DNA of 64,000 nt from the NCBI GenBank assembly GCA_008933995.1, contig WARS01000033.1, forward strand, positions 5,821,787 to 5,885,786, in the 5' to 3' direction. Below are positions 1 through 12,252 of this stretch, piece after piece. Within the stretch, counting starts at the first letter, position 1, and each line of letters starts with the position of its first letter. A program made the position numbers and the translations under genes. This DNA comes from Datnioides undecimradiatus. Taxonomy: Eukaryota; Chordata; Actinopteri; Lobotiformes; Datnioididae. The notes under the pieces were generated by a model. That model worked only from the letters and a program-made list of their open reading frames with translations. It made no database searches and was not told the DNA's origin.

Positions 1-3000
1 CGCTGCCATTGTCCAGTAAGGAAGCCTTGTTTACTAAGGCAACATCTATTCAAACACTGCACAAACAGAAGAGACCCACAGACAGAATATGCCTTAGACA
101 GTAAATAAATCTGCTTTCAATGGTAACCAACAACAGTTTGCTTGATTAGAGCACCAAAAACAATGGCCTCTTACTTGATGGACAACACCAGGAGCATTCT
201 ACTTTTGTACAATGTCAGAAGATCCCATGTAGTGGCTCTGTGACTGTGAGACTATAAGCTCTAAGACTGTGTGAATTAACTGTTAGCATCTCTAATCTCT
301 AAACCAGGCTGAGGTGTGTCTGTCTATTAAGCAGAAGAGAAGGGTCATCCTCTATTATTACACAATAGATTTCCAGACAGATTTACGTGCTCTCTCACTC
401 TCTCTTGACCATCTGCCATCTATTCTGGGATCAGCAGGAAGCCCTTTCATTCACAGCATTCGTAAAACAGGAAAGAGCAGCAGGGCCTAATCACAATGAA
501 TATGGTACCTCTGTCCCTGGAATAAAGAACAACAAACACAGATGGATGTTGCACTGCTGGAAGGCAGACCACACCACAGTTTGGTCTGTGGGACTGGTTT
601 GCCATGGAAACCTTATAGTAATACACACTGCTGTGGGCTAAAGCTGTTGTGACATCAATGAGTAGGAATTTGGGTGAAAGCAGGTCAAACCAGTGGAGCT
701 ACATCCAATGTGGAAAATCTTTTCGTCTAGTCTGTCCTGGCCTTGATGTTGCTGCTGCCGCTGCTTTTAGCTTGCCTGTTAGCACTTTTAGCTTGATGGG
801 CATATGCTAGCACACAAACTTTGAATTTATTGTCAACCAAAAAAAGATATGGCGCTGAGAGGACCGCAAAAGAGAAACTGGAACGCAATATAGGGAAAAT
901 GTGAGGAGGAGATTGTAATGTATACTCTAGTATGATGATGAAAACAAAAAGAGGAAATGTATAATACTTTGAAAGGATGTGGTATTAAATGGTTATATTG
1001 AATACAGAATCAATTGACATGAGTACCTAAAGCTAATGTTGCAAGACTAGGCCAGCTAGCCAGGATGACAGCAGCAACAAAATGCCAGCAAGATGCACAG
1101 TGACTCACTCATCACACTATGCATCACTATCATTAGTCTCTTGATGTTTACTCCACCTCTGTGCCTCACTCCATTCTAATCATTTTCAGAACTTTCAGTG
1201 ATGTGACATTATAGCAGGACAGGTCCTAATTAGTGTCCCTGCAAGGCCATATTTTTGCACAACAGACATCAAAATTGCTATGCAAGTACATAGAAGAGTG
1301 TGAGCCTCAGTCAAACCATTGAGATTAATGTCAACCAGCAAAGAACACAGCTAGGTGGGTGTCCAGGTACTTTATCAAGACAGTGTCAGGAAATGAGTGT
1401 CATTTACTGCCAACTCATTGGATTTTTTTATATAAGATTTATTGCTGTTACACCATTCACTCATGCTAACATGATGATTTACTACAGCTTTTAGTAATTA
1501 GTTGATATTTTGTACACCCACAACCCTGCTCTCTATGTTTATATGTCCATATAGATGGGCTAAGTTTAATAACCCAAATCCTTTCACAGTGTGAGCAAGT
1601 GCATTGTGGAGAGAACACACCAGCATTACTCCTCGTAAATCCCATCAGGGAGTGAGAATGAATGGGAAAATGAGGTAATGAACATCCCCACATGGAGTTC
1701 ACTCACATATAATTTAAGTGGTGCCGAGGGACGATCTGGTAGATACTGTATAATCTTGATTTCATTTCAGCATCACTGTGTTTGTTGTTTATGCCGTGCT
1801 TGCGATACTCTCAGAAAAGGTTTCTATAAAATTCAACTTTGTTAGTACCTGTCCTGATTGATTACTGCACAATTTTCCTGCTGTCTGAGATAATTTAAGG
1901 GCACTGAAAAATAATTCAACTTAAATTTGAAAATATTAACTTCAAAACAAAAATATTCACAAATGTTTAACTTTGCTTGGAATGTGGACACCTGAAAGCT
2001 TTACTGTAACTAGCTCAATGTATCAGACATACATTTGATGTGGATCCCAAAATCATTACTTTTTTTTTTGCAACTCTAACCCAACATCTTCATGTTTTCT
2101 GCTCATGTGAGCTGATTCATAGCAAACAGCCTCTGGGTCATAGAACCCAATGTAGTCTCCAGTCAAACTGAGTAAAGTCCCACACAAAGCCATGACATTG
2201 AGCTAACAGTTGTAACTGAATATTAGAAAGATAAGGAATGAGCCTATAGATTTAAACTATTCCTAATGACCCGAATGAAGTCCCATCTGTTGATTTAACC
2301 AGTGTGCTCTTCCTTCAAAGGAAAGCAGCATCTTGCTCAGCAGAAAAAAAGCCCTGTGTGTCCCACACATGTTAAGTTCAAGGCAGGGCAGGGAAGGATG
2401 TACTATGTAATGTGCTGAGGCTTGCAGCACTTCATTGCAGTGCTCCACAACAGGAAACTAGGGACCCATTGTCTAACAGGACTGAAACAACAGGCCTGCC
2501 TAGTTCTGCCTCCTCCACTACCATGTGACACTGGTGGGACATGTGACCAGCCCAGGGGTGAGGAGCAAGAGGGCTGCCTTTGCTGTTAGATAAAAGGGGG
2601 CGGTCGAAGGATGGAATGCATGTCTTTCTGGACCCCATCCATCTCCCTACCAGCCCAGTTCTGCTGAGGTGGTTTTGGGACTGCTGTTTCCTTTTCCACT
2701 AAAGGCACACTTTATCTTACATGTACGCAGTGCTGCAGAATGTCAAGTGTTCAGCAGATCTGTATCCTCAGTCTGTCACGGGATGTCAGCTGGTCAGTTA
2801 CCAGCACGGTTCAAAGTGCAGCATGCAAACCTTGTAAGGTGATATTTAAAAGAGCATGGCTTGCCCTTGCTACCAGGCAAAAAGCAATTACTACCTACAA
2901 TTAGGTATGTGCTAGTTATATTTACTCTGAAACGTCACTGAAATCACAAATCTGATTTATATGCGTATAGTGTCAACACTGCCAGATTTCATGTCCCATG

Positions 3001-4168
3001 TTTTCAGAATATTCAGGGAACTGAATCTTTCTCAGACCAGTCTAATTTAAAACTACACAACATTACCTGAATGAATGTTCCTACCAACCAACCTCATTTT
3101 TAACTTCATATCAGCACTCTGTAGGCTTTATGACAGCCCATATGTCTAAATAATGAATAAATAATTAGTGACACACCCATTAACTATACACTATAAATTC
3201 AATAAAAATCTACTTGTTGGGTGTTTTTGGTTTAGGCTTAGGAGTTAACCGATGACATCTTATGTAAACATTATAGATTACTGTGTATCCTTACAAAACA
3301 TTCATGTGTGCAGAGAGAGTAAATGGTAACATGTCATTAGGGATTTGTATTGGAAATATTGTGTTGGATTCACACACCGTTTCATAAGCTTTTGCTTTTC
3401 CCTCCACAGAAAAGAAACTTGGCTTGTCTAAACCAACTTTAAATGCTATTTTCCAGCAACTCTTTTGTCAACACAGGATGGGGATCATGTTGCCATTACA
3501 TTAACCCAAGAGCTGTATTTTATGATTACAGAGACTCCCAGGTAGGGATGGGTATTGAGGACCAGCTTTAAATTGATACAGGTTGCCGGCTTGGGCTGCA
3601 GATGCTGTTTTTGGTATTTGAACATCAGTTATTCATTCATTCTTTGAACTTTATATATTTTCTGTCTGCTAGCATAAGTAGCCTTGCTTTAAGAGTATTT
3701 TACTTGTGATTAAAGTGCTTTAACTGGAGTCAATGCTACACCATATAAATGGATGATATATAAAAATGCAAGCTATGCAAGTTGAGCGGATGACAAGACA
3801 TGCAATTGCAAAGTTTGTGGGGCAGGGAGGGAGACAAAAAGAGCGAGCAGTGACTGAGGTGAATACTTACTATTACGCTGCTGCAGTCAATCTACAGCAG
3901 GCTTTGTATATCAGCTGCCTACACTAGGTCCAGAAAAATCTAAATCCTACAGAAATATGCAATGTGTGACTCATGAACGTATGCAATGTTAGTCGATTGA
4001 TTGATGATTGATTAGCATTAGCTAATTACCAAACTGAGAAGTATCACCTCTTGATAGGAAAGTTTTATCACAATTTTACCATGTCAAACTCCCATTATCA
4101 GCAGAGACAGTAACCCATAGATATGTCTCTGTGAACATACACAATCACAGATGGACAGCTACAAGAGC

Positions 4169-4173
<5 letters not shown>

Positions 4174-4207
<34 letters not shown>
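4174..4207. repeat. (TG)n microsatellite
   Basis: About 34 bases of uninterrupted TG dinucleotide inside the cltc first intron. It is likely to be length-polymorphic. Confidence 0.95.
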
Positions 4208-4209
<2 letters not shown>

Positions 4210-5438
4210 AACGTCTCAGCCAAATTGTATTCTATTCTGTGACAAAATCACAGTAATCCAGTGAGTTAAGCTTTCAGTAAAAGTGTCATGCATGTAAGGA
4301 TCAGGTAATTTTGTACCAATAAGCTTAGAGAGCCTCCCCCTGCTGTCTGGGTGCTCTTTTGAGGAGCATTTTGATAGCACCTGACAAAGTCACAGCCAAC
4401 AAGATTAATTGAGAGGCTCTTTAACACAAACCAATCAGATATGAGCCAATGAGACAAAAGGAAATGTGTTTGTAATTATTGAGGTAGCTGTGGCAATTTA
4501 TTCTGATATAGGTTCAAGGTCGCATTATCCAGGTCTAACATTCTGCATGATCTGCTCAAGTGATGCATGCTGTGAAACATGCATGAAACAGCATATGCAG
4601 GTCATGCATTAGTGATAGTTGCTGGAGATCCTTTGGGAGTTGATTAGTCACACAAAATGACCTTGTGCTGTGCCAGTGACACAAATCAGAGAAAGCACAC
4701 TTCAGTCAGAGACTGACAGGTTATATCACTGAGAACAACAGTGGGGCACAGTAAGTAATCAGAATAAAACTAGTTATTATATTATTATGCAAAAGATGCA
4801 CACAAGTTAACCATATCGACATCGAAATCATATGATATGATAATCATATCAACATCAAAATCTACCAGTATAAGTTCGTGCAAGAATGTAGAGTGAATGC
4901 ATGATTGTAAGTATTAGTTCAATTTTAATCCACAGTGATTCAGCACTCCTGTATTGCTCTTTTCACTCCCACTCCTGCAATCAAGAGGACTTAACAAAAG
5001 AGTCAAAAATCCATCCATAATAATTTCCCTGTAACTGTATGAACAAAAGACCTTTGCACAGCTTTGTGAAGTTCAGTCTCCATACAACCTCTTGTGATGG
5101 CCTACGTATTAACACATCAACTGCTATCACCTAAAGTAAGGTGACAATTACACAGTGTGCTGTGCTACACTGTGATCTTGGTGATGTTCCTAAACAATTC
5201 TTTTTTTAAAATCATCATCAAGATCAAACAAAAAGGACAAAAAAAAGACTAAATCTGAGGACAGAATACACCTGCTTTATGCAACAAGAGCATCATACTC
5301 ATTATTCTCATGACACCTGTAGCAACAGTAGAAGTTTTGGAGAAGCAGATGACCTTAGGACAGAAGGCCTGAGTTCAAATAATTTGTTTAACAGTCACTA
5401 AAAAAGATAATGAAAGTGACAATCAAGACCAGTGGTAT

Positions 5439-5470
5439 TGACCATGACCTCTGACCATGACCTCTGACCT
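5439..5470 (-). promoter_or_regulatory. Array of five nuclear-receptor half-sites
   Basis: On the plus strand the order is TGACCA, TGACCT, c, TGACCA, TGACCT, c, TGACCT, which reads as AGGTCA/TGGTCA half-sites on the minus strand, the strand of cltc. Two pairs are direct repeats with one-base spacing (DR1), the arrangement bound by HNF4, PPAR-RXR and COUP-TF. The array comes from a 13-base unit repeated twice. It lies about 1.4 kb inside cltc intron 1. Binding is inferred from the motif only; a chance short tandem duplication is the alternative. Confidence 0.4.
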
Positions 5471-6606
5471 CCCTTGAGGGGTTAGTGTCAAAAACACTTA
5501 TCATAGGCAGAGATAACACCTCTTTGTAAAGAAAGCAAACTAAAGAAACAACAAAACTCTGGGTCACAACTAAATTGTCTACATTTAAGCCCAAAATCAT
5601 CAGTTTTCTGGGGTTGTGAGGCCCAAAGCTTTGTGTGTTTGGACAAGGCTACAAAACAAATAAGGATTGAATACACAAATGATTTTCCTCAAGCCTGGAT
5701 GTAGACAGGTCACATTTCTCTGAAACTGAAACACCTAAAGTCGCTATAATTTATTCATTGCATCTTGAACGTCGGCCATCCCAACTGAATCTATAAGCTT
5801 GGGGAGCCATTTATGTTTCCACTTCCTCAACCTGACCTACTGGTAGTCTGATTGGGGTTACAGTAAAGGTGTGGCCATTGAAGCAAGTACAGTCCAGACA
5901 GTACATAGTGCAATCTGTAATCAAACACAGATCACAAAAATATATCATACCAGCTTCATTACTGCATTATTAAAAGTAGAGCTGGCCTCACAGACAACAG
6001 AAAAAGAATTCCACAGAAGCAGAAGTCATTCTCACCGACTGGCTGCACCGCAGCCAACTTCGGCAAAGTCATTCAACATGAGTAGTCGGATATCTATCAG
6101 AGAAGCCAACACACCACATGACCATTTCTACAACCAGCCAACGTGATGTCCTCCTGAGGTCGGATAATTACTTTCAAAGCTACAGGAGGATGCATATTTT
6201 AAAACTTGTCAACATGCATACAAATAAGTGATATGTAATAGTATAACTATACATATTTTTACTTTCCATTCAGCTGTCACGTTACTATGCGATAGCAGGT
6301 GGTGTGCATAATTAGCCCGATTCCACCATGTCTTACAGATAGTAAGATAATGAATTACTATAAAATTTGTCTTTATTTTAACTATTACTCTTATAGCAGC
6401 AGTGACAGTAACTATATGTACTGTAACGGTAGCAGCGGTAACTCAAGAAAACGAATACTTTATTTGTGAAAGTCTTCATGGTCGTCATAACATAGGAAAC
6501 TGTAAAGTTAACACAACATTTCTAAATACAACCTAACAGCAGCGCGGATATACTCTGTTTATGTGGGTCGAATTTTCGTCATTCAACTGTATTACGAACA
6601 AGGGTG

Positions 6607-6715
6607 GCTAGTCAAAGTGTTAGCAACGAGGCTAGATGCTAACTAAGATAAACGTCATCCACCCTGCCAAGCTAGTTAGCATAGCTCGTGAAGCTAACTT
6701 AGCTTGTTAGCCATC
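6607..6715. repeat. TTAGC/GCTAA motif cluster in cltc intron 1
   Basis: About ten copies of TTAGC, GCTAA or GCTAG in both orientations occur within about 110 bases, starting roughly 110 bases past the exon 1 donor site. Similar clusters sit in the first introns of ruvbl2 and atp5mg in this window. Function is unknown. Confidence 0.6.
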
Positions 6716-6821
6716 CCTAACTTGTGTTTGAAAAGTCTCTGGAGTCAGAGAGAATTTCGTAGGGATTGCAACTGAAAGAGAAACTTAACCAAACAACTTA
6801 ACCGTCCATTCATCCACGTAC

Positions 6822-6863
6822 CTGCAGGTGCTCCTGAAAGCGAATGGGTAGGATCTGAGCCAT
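6822..6863 (-). CDS. cltc: Clathrin heavy chain, first coding exon (partial gene)
   Basis: Clathrin heavy chain forms the legs of the triskelion that coats endocytic and trans-Golgi vesicles. Only 14 codons are present, reading MAQILPIRFQEHLQ on the minus strand, followed directly by a consensus donor (GTACGTG). This is the strongly conserved N-terminus of vertebrate clathrin heavy chain 1, the start of the N-terminal beta-propeller, and from memory the mammalian first coding exon ends at the same residue. The start lies in a good Kozak context (GCCGCC before ATGG). The remaining approximately 1,660 codons lie to the left of the window. Teleosts often keep two copies (cltca and cltcb); 14 residues cannot tell which this is, nor fully exclude a pseudogene fragment, although the intact splice site and upstream GC-rich leader argue for a live gene. 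Confidence 0.85.
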
Positions 6864-7200
6864 GGCGGTTCCTCTCTCACTCTCCTCCGGTTTCTACTAA
6901 TGCTAACAAACTACGGCTTCTTCTCTCAGATCCTAGCCGGACAGCCAGGGAGCCTCTATTCTACAGTCCAAATGAATTCGTTGTAAGCCTTGTATAAAAC
7001 GTGCTGTCGGTGTGATGGTACTTTTTTATATTTGTCCCTAAACTGTTTCCTTGAGGGCTTCCCTTGGCTAACGGCTGACTGCCACTACACCGACTCCCTG
7101 GACCTGCAATGGCGGTGGAGGTTGGTCAGCAGAGAAAACATCCCGGAAATGGAAGTGCACTCAATAAGGCGGATGAATACGCGGTCTCACTTTTTTAAAA
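6864..7200 (-). promoter_or_regulatory. cltc: cltc 5' UTR and promoter region
   Basis: The sequence upstream of the cltc start has higher GC content than its surroundings and no clear TATA box, as expected for a housekeeping promoter. An ETS-type pair (CCGGAAATGGAAGTG, plus strand, near 7144-7158) and a YY1-like ATGGCGG (near 7109) lie 250-300 bases upstream of the start codon. The transcription start is not determinable from sequence; roughly 6940-7000 is a guess. Confidence 0.45.
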
Positions 7201-8532
7201 GTGTATTATGGGGTATAGAATAACCATATTATTGGTAAATTGCAGTGTTTCATATTTTCTTTGAAATAACAAGTAGCGACACAAGACTTAAACATAAAAA
7301 TATTCAGTAACAAATGTAAAAAGGGAACTACTTCTTTCAATTCGCCCTTTGATTTTTGCCACATCATTCGTCTTTGTAAATTAACGTCAGTGCTACGTGT
7401 TGTACACTTGTTCCTCTCAGCCAATCAGAACCCTCTGAACTCAATCCAGACATTAAACTTTTCCTTGCACACAAAAACCATCTATTCAAATTATTATTAC
7501 AAACTATTATTTGTATTTAACTAAGGTTATCTTTAACAGTTTCATCTGTTCACAGTCAGTATGCCTCATGTTCTTTTCTATTATTTTTTAAAGTGTTGAT
7601 TTATTTGGCTTTTGTTGGATATTTCTGTAAAATATTTACACTTTAATATGGAATGAACTTTCACCTACACTGATGGTCTTGCATACAAAATGTCAATGAC
7701 AGACCTTTTATATGTGCATGAACATGTGCATGCAGGATGTGTGAGATAGCATACCACTATAAACTGTATACTAGCATCCACTGCAACTTTGTCAGTGGCA
7801 GAAATAAATAAGAAGACACCCACTGTGACTGGATATCTAAGGAAATAAGTGTCTGATCATGTCATTTTCTCAAGCCAACCAGAGAAATAAAAGTTACCGG
7901 CTGTAAAATAGTGACATCTTCATCAACGTCTGTTAGCTGTAGTCTTCTATGTATATTTTTTGTGTTTTTACTCACAATCGTGCAATATGTGTTGGGTGGG
8001 GTGTGCACTCAAGTGATCATTTCCCTTTTTTACATCCACAATTTCTGTTGGCAGAGGATGTTACCTAATTGCTCAATGTAAAACTTCATGTTGGGAAAGC
8101 TGTCCCTCAAATGAGCTGACCCTTCAGCAGAGTGGTCGTTTTGCTGAACCAGCAATTATTGTTTCTGAAGAAATAATGGTTGCAGGAGAATTAGTAAATA
8201 GTATTTGTCACACATGAGGATGCTTGGGGGGAAGTAAGATCCCCAAATCTTTCTGTGGAACATTACTGTTCGTCGTCTAAAAGGTGGGGGGATGTATGAT
8301 AGAGTAAGACTGCGAATCAGGTTGCAAATTCTTCTTACTTTTTATTATGCCAGTGGTTTAGAGATTATAGCCAAATAAGAGATTGGATTAGGACTACTCT
8401 TAGCGGCGCTTAGCGGCATTTCAGTCAGGTTTCTGAGGATGAATGACATTACAGAGTGACAATGAATTACAGACAACAAATGAAGTTTCAGAAACATAAA
8501 CTGAATGTTTTTAAAGAGGCATAAAAATCAAT

Positions 8533-8715
8533 ATGAAATTCACTACAATGTTGTTTGCTATTTTCTGTGGTGTCATAGTAATGACTTGTCCCACAGGCAA
8601 TGCAGTCCTACCAGACAACATCTGGACTGTGATACATCCAGAAGGCTCCTCTTGCCAAAGTTACTGGAAACACACACACACTCATAGGCTGAAATATTTC
8701 ACAATCACATGTTAA
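8533..8715 (+). CDS. Doubtful small ORF, possible secreted peptide
   Basis: I do not recognise this 60-residue open frame. Residues 1-24 look like a signal peptide: Lys-2, then a hydrophobic core (LFAIFCGVIVM), then a small-residue site ending Gly-Asn-Ala. The predicted mature part has about 36 residues with cysteines at 41 and 60. A poly(A) signal AATAAA follows at 8797-8802. Against it: the C-terminal part crosses a short CA repeat, there is no homology from memory, and an ORF of this size occurs by chance in AT-rich DNA. It could also be a single exon of a longer gene, but I see no clear splice site. Confidence 0.15.
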   Translation: MKFTTMLFAIFCGVIVMTCPTGNAVLPDNIWTVIHPEGSSCQSYWKHTHTHRLKYFTITC

Positions 8716-10487
8716 GAGGAAGTGATGGCGGTGGGGTATATAATTTACAGAAATGTTTTCTGCATCATCAGTCTGCAACATTATATATTCATTTTCAATA
8801 AATCCAGAGTGCTAAACATTTCATTTAAAACTTACAAGACATCTTCCACCAGTGCTTTTTAGCGGATGCTATGTCTAAAAAGATCACTTACTGTATCACA
8901 AATATCTGTTCTTTGCACCAGATTAATGAATAAAGCCTCTAAATCTACATTTTGGTATCATCATCATTCCGGAGCAAGCTGCCCTGAATCAATAGCCAAA
9001 GGGTTGTTCTTGCACTCCAGAGCATATATGAATGATTTTCAGAAATTAATTCTGAGATAACTTACCATTGCATGGTGCGTAAACACCCATTTCCATATTT
9101 TTCATTTATTTTTTGTTTCCCACCAGGGAATAAATCTAATATACCTGGACCAATCCATCTATGCAGTTTATTTGCTGATCTATAGTTTCAGAGGCAGAGG
9201 GTGTAGAGAGGGGTGTCCTGAATAGACCATTCACTCTGCTGTTGCCATGGATTCACAGTCAGAGGAAACGCAAGACACAGACACTAACACAGAAGCCATG
9301 TGTGTCACGATAAAAGAGTGGCCTTTGGACTCACTGCAAGGATGGCACACAGGCCGGCTGAGGCTGAGATTAGCCTCAGGCTTCATTTAAAACGAAGGGC
9401 AGCACTGGGGTAGTTCTGCAGCATTTGCCCTTGTCTTTCCTTATAGACTCTCTGACAAGAAATCAGCATCTCTATTTAATGTATCTTGTCTCCTGCAGCT
9501 CAGCAAGGAGTCGAGTGATGTGCACAGAAGAGCAGCCTTACTTGGACTTGTGATAGGTGCAGCAAATGAGATCATATTTACAAAAGGGTAACTGTCTTCT
9601 TTGCAGATTTATGACCATTGGTATACTTCAGTGCTTTGGCAAGGATTTGGCACAGATGGGAGCTCTCTGTCTCCCTGTGGTGGGGAGGATCCCATCCGGA
9701 GTGACTGAGCTGGACTGACACTTGGATCCAAAGAGCTGAAAGTCTCACAGAAGGCCTACTGGCTCCTCTGTTCTCTCCCCCTCTCTCTTTGTCTTACTTC
9801 TCTTTCCTTGTCCTATCTCTATATCATTCTCCTGCTCAGCTTTAGAGGTTAGCAGAATGTCATCACAAAAACATTATTTAAACACAAACACTTTCACTTT
9901 ACACTGTTGTCTTTCTTTTTGGTCATTTAGCAGGTTCAAGTTCATTAGACTCCCCTTTTCATTGTGTGCCTACGTGCCAAGGTGAATTATAATCCACATG
10001 CTTGCACAAATCTTCTTGAGTGGCCATATTTTCAATTCATTTCCACACACTATACAGCAGCCTAACCTTTGAACGACAGTGGAGGTGAAGTTATTAATTG
10101 ACTGTGTGCAGGCCTTTGCACCTTGCAAGCAAGAGGAAGAATGCATTGTCAGTGACTAAAAATATCTATATCTGCCCTTTAACATCAAATAATTAAGATG
10201 TAAGATCTGAATGGTGAACTGCCAAAAGTTTGTATCTTTGCTGCCTTTGCACTTGGGTTCAACTCAGCTCCCCTCACTGCACTAAAAACCAAGATTCAAT
10301 ACAGTGCTCCACAATATACATCCTAAAGACCTCTTTTATAGCTTTTAATTGACTAAACTTGTCCCAAATGTTATAATATAATAAAATAACGACAAACACA
10401 GTTTTCTTTTGTTTTGACTCGAAACCCTGTTATTTCAGTAAAAATGTATAACTGTTGTCAGTGCAGACATATTTTATTTGGATTTTG

Positions 10488-10501
10488 TTGCCATCTAGTG
10501 G
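10488..10501 (-). promoter_or_regulatory. CTCF-like motif
   Basis: Read on the minus strand this gives CCACTAGATGGCAA, which matches the vertebrate CTCF core (CCASYAGRKGGCR) at every position. It lies between cltc and pdzd3. Similar minus-strand motifs occur at 18539-18553 and, more weakly, 37164-37177. Occupancy is an inference. Confidence 0.45.
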
Positions 10502-12116
10502 ACTGTGGCTTCAACTAGACATTGTTGGCAGCAGAGTTTTCTGGATGTGCAGCAGAGTCACGTATTGAACCTCTAGGACAATGTTCTTGAAGAGGGTGTC
10601 ACTTGGTACCTTGTCCACCAGCAATATTCTCTCTTCTACTTTGAAACCAAAAACTAAGCACAATGTGCTGCCCCAGCAGCGGCTAAATACCTACCACCTA
10701 CAAATGTTGCAGTTCTAGTCTGACTCCATCCAAGCGTATCTAGTTTATCCTGAACTGCGGCGTGCTCTCCCCTCAAAAATGTTTAACTGCCTGGAGGAAC
10801 CACATGTCATTAATTATTCAACAACTAAATGTTCCCATCAGAGGTGCATGATTAAACACAATCTAAAATAACTTGTTATTTGAATATTAATAATGATAAT
10901 AATAAAGGTTTTTCTTCTCTGGGCCATATACTGTCATCAGATTCATAGCCTGAAGAACAATTAAAGAGTCAAAGAGTCAAATTGTGCATTATGATACTGT
11001 CTTGTGCTTGTTTTGGAGCTATTACATGTTGACCTATGTGCACTCACGCACAGACATGCACAATCACACACTGACAGCACCGGGTGGAATACCACAGAAA
11101 GTAAACATACCTAAAAGGGTGCTTTTTTCCCCTAGTGACTGAGTTAAAAGAATTATCTCTCCTTACTTTTGTGGTGAAACAGACACACTGCCTGAGTTAA
11201 TGGGAGACACAATAGTAGGTGAGAGGTCATGCCACATCCACGTGCAGTTACCTGTTTTGGTTCGTGACACCTTTCATTAGTAATCGTCTAAAATCTGAAG
11301 CATGTTTTCAGTTTGCATGTTAAAGAGGTTTTTTAATACCAGGAATATCAGTTCATAATTAACGCATACTGTATCATTTAATACTGTTTATTGTTTAAAC
11401 TGTTTTTAAACTGTTTCAGCACCTAGAAAAGCATCATGGAGTTAATTGTCTTGACTCACGATCATTTCTGAAACCAGGAGCTCATATGAACACTAAAAAT
11501 GCAGGAGATCGTCACTTCACCGTGACATTTATTTCCCCTGTTACATTGCATCCAAAGAAATATGAGAGCTGACTGCTGACAAAGAGCATCACATTCAGTT
11601 TTGCTAAAATATGTCAGACACATATGACGTAAAATGATGAAAACATCAATTCAGTTAATAGCCTCATCTCACTAATACTGGATCTCTTGTTGTGTTGCAC
11701 GGCTTCCTGGAAGCCTTCACGTGAAATAGATGTGACCAGTAATAATGCTTTGATTGCTCATCATCGTCATTTTCTCTGAACTTCCAGTTAATCAGCATCA
11801 TGAGCACCATTTCTTTTGCTGCACCGCCAGCTGAACTGTAAACCACTACTCTGTTGCTTTTACTGGAATGTTGGTCTGTTTGTGCAACTTGTCACTGAGC
11901 TTTGGCCTTGGCACTGAGCGTCAGCCCTGGATGTGATTCTCATGGGAACGGGCACAGATATAAAATGCGACCATGCACAAATTATTCCAGAATAACAAGA
12001 TGTAAGTCATTAACTGAGACAAAATAGTGGGAAACAATCTTGTTGTTCTCAGTATGGTCAGTCCGCGGCACAGTGTGGCATAGATGTAGATACGTGTGCT
12101 CAAAGTTTCACACATA

Positions 12117-12252
12117 GATTAAACATTAATCCTGGTGTCCCTCAAAGGGAGGAGCCTGTCTGTGGTCAGAATAAATGTTTGGACATAAAGCGCTCCCACT
12201 CTTCCATCCGTGTGTGTGGTCGACTGCTGACCTGATGGGAAAGAGACACAGC
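12117..12252 (+). promoter_or_regulatory. pdzd3: Possible pdzd3 promoter and 5' UTR
   Basis: A palindrome GATTAA-ACA-TTAATC at 12117-12131 resembles an HNF1 site, matching about 10 of 12 fixed positions. HNF1 drives many gut and kidney epithelial genes, which fits a PDZD3-type scaffold. AT-rich TATA-like stretches lie near 12168 and 12184. The true start of transcription is unknown. If it lies upstream of 12175, two further in-frame ATGs (12175 and 12235) become available. Confidence 0.3.

Larger units (their letters stand above)
1..6821 (-). other. cltc: cltc intron 1 (partial)
   Basis: This stretch lies downstream, in the minus-strand sense, of the only cltc exon visible. I found no second cltc exon here, so the intron runs off the left edge and is longer than 6.8 kb. 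It holds AT-rich unique-looking DNA, a TG microsatellite, an array of TGACC half-sites near 5.4 kb, ATGCAT-rich sequence around 4545-4610, and TTAGC/GCTAA-rich patches near 760-815 and 6607-6715. Short ORFs inside it have no recognisable similarity. A long first intron is usual for vertebrate CLTC. Confidence 0.75.
7201..12116. other. Intergenic region cltc-pdzd3
   Basis: Nearly 5 kb between the divergent cltc and pdzd3 starts. No exon of a known family was recognised. It contains one small ORF with a signal-peptide-like start (8533-8715), a short open frame in good Kozak context at 9247-9393, a CTCF-like site at 10488-10501, and otherwise AT-rich unique-looking DNA. Confidence 0.6.

Noticed and set aside
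9247-9393. 48-codon frame in good Kozak context (GCCATGGA) starting MDSQSEETQDTDTNTEA.
   Set aside because: Short, no similarity to any family I know, no flanking splice or poly(A) signals at sensible distances.
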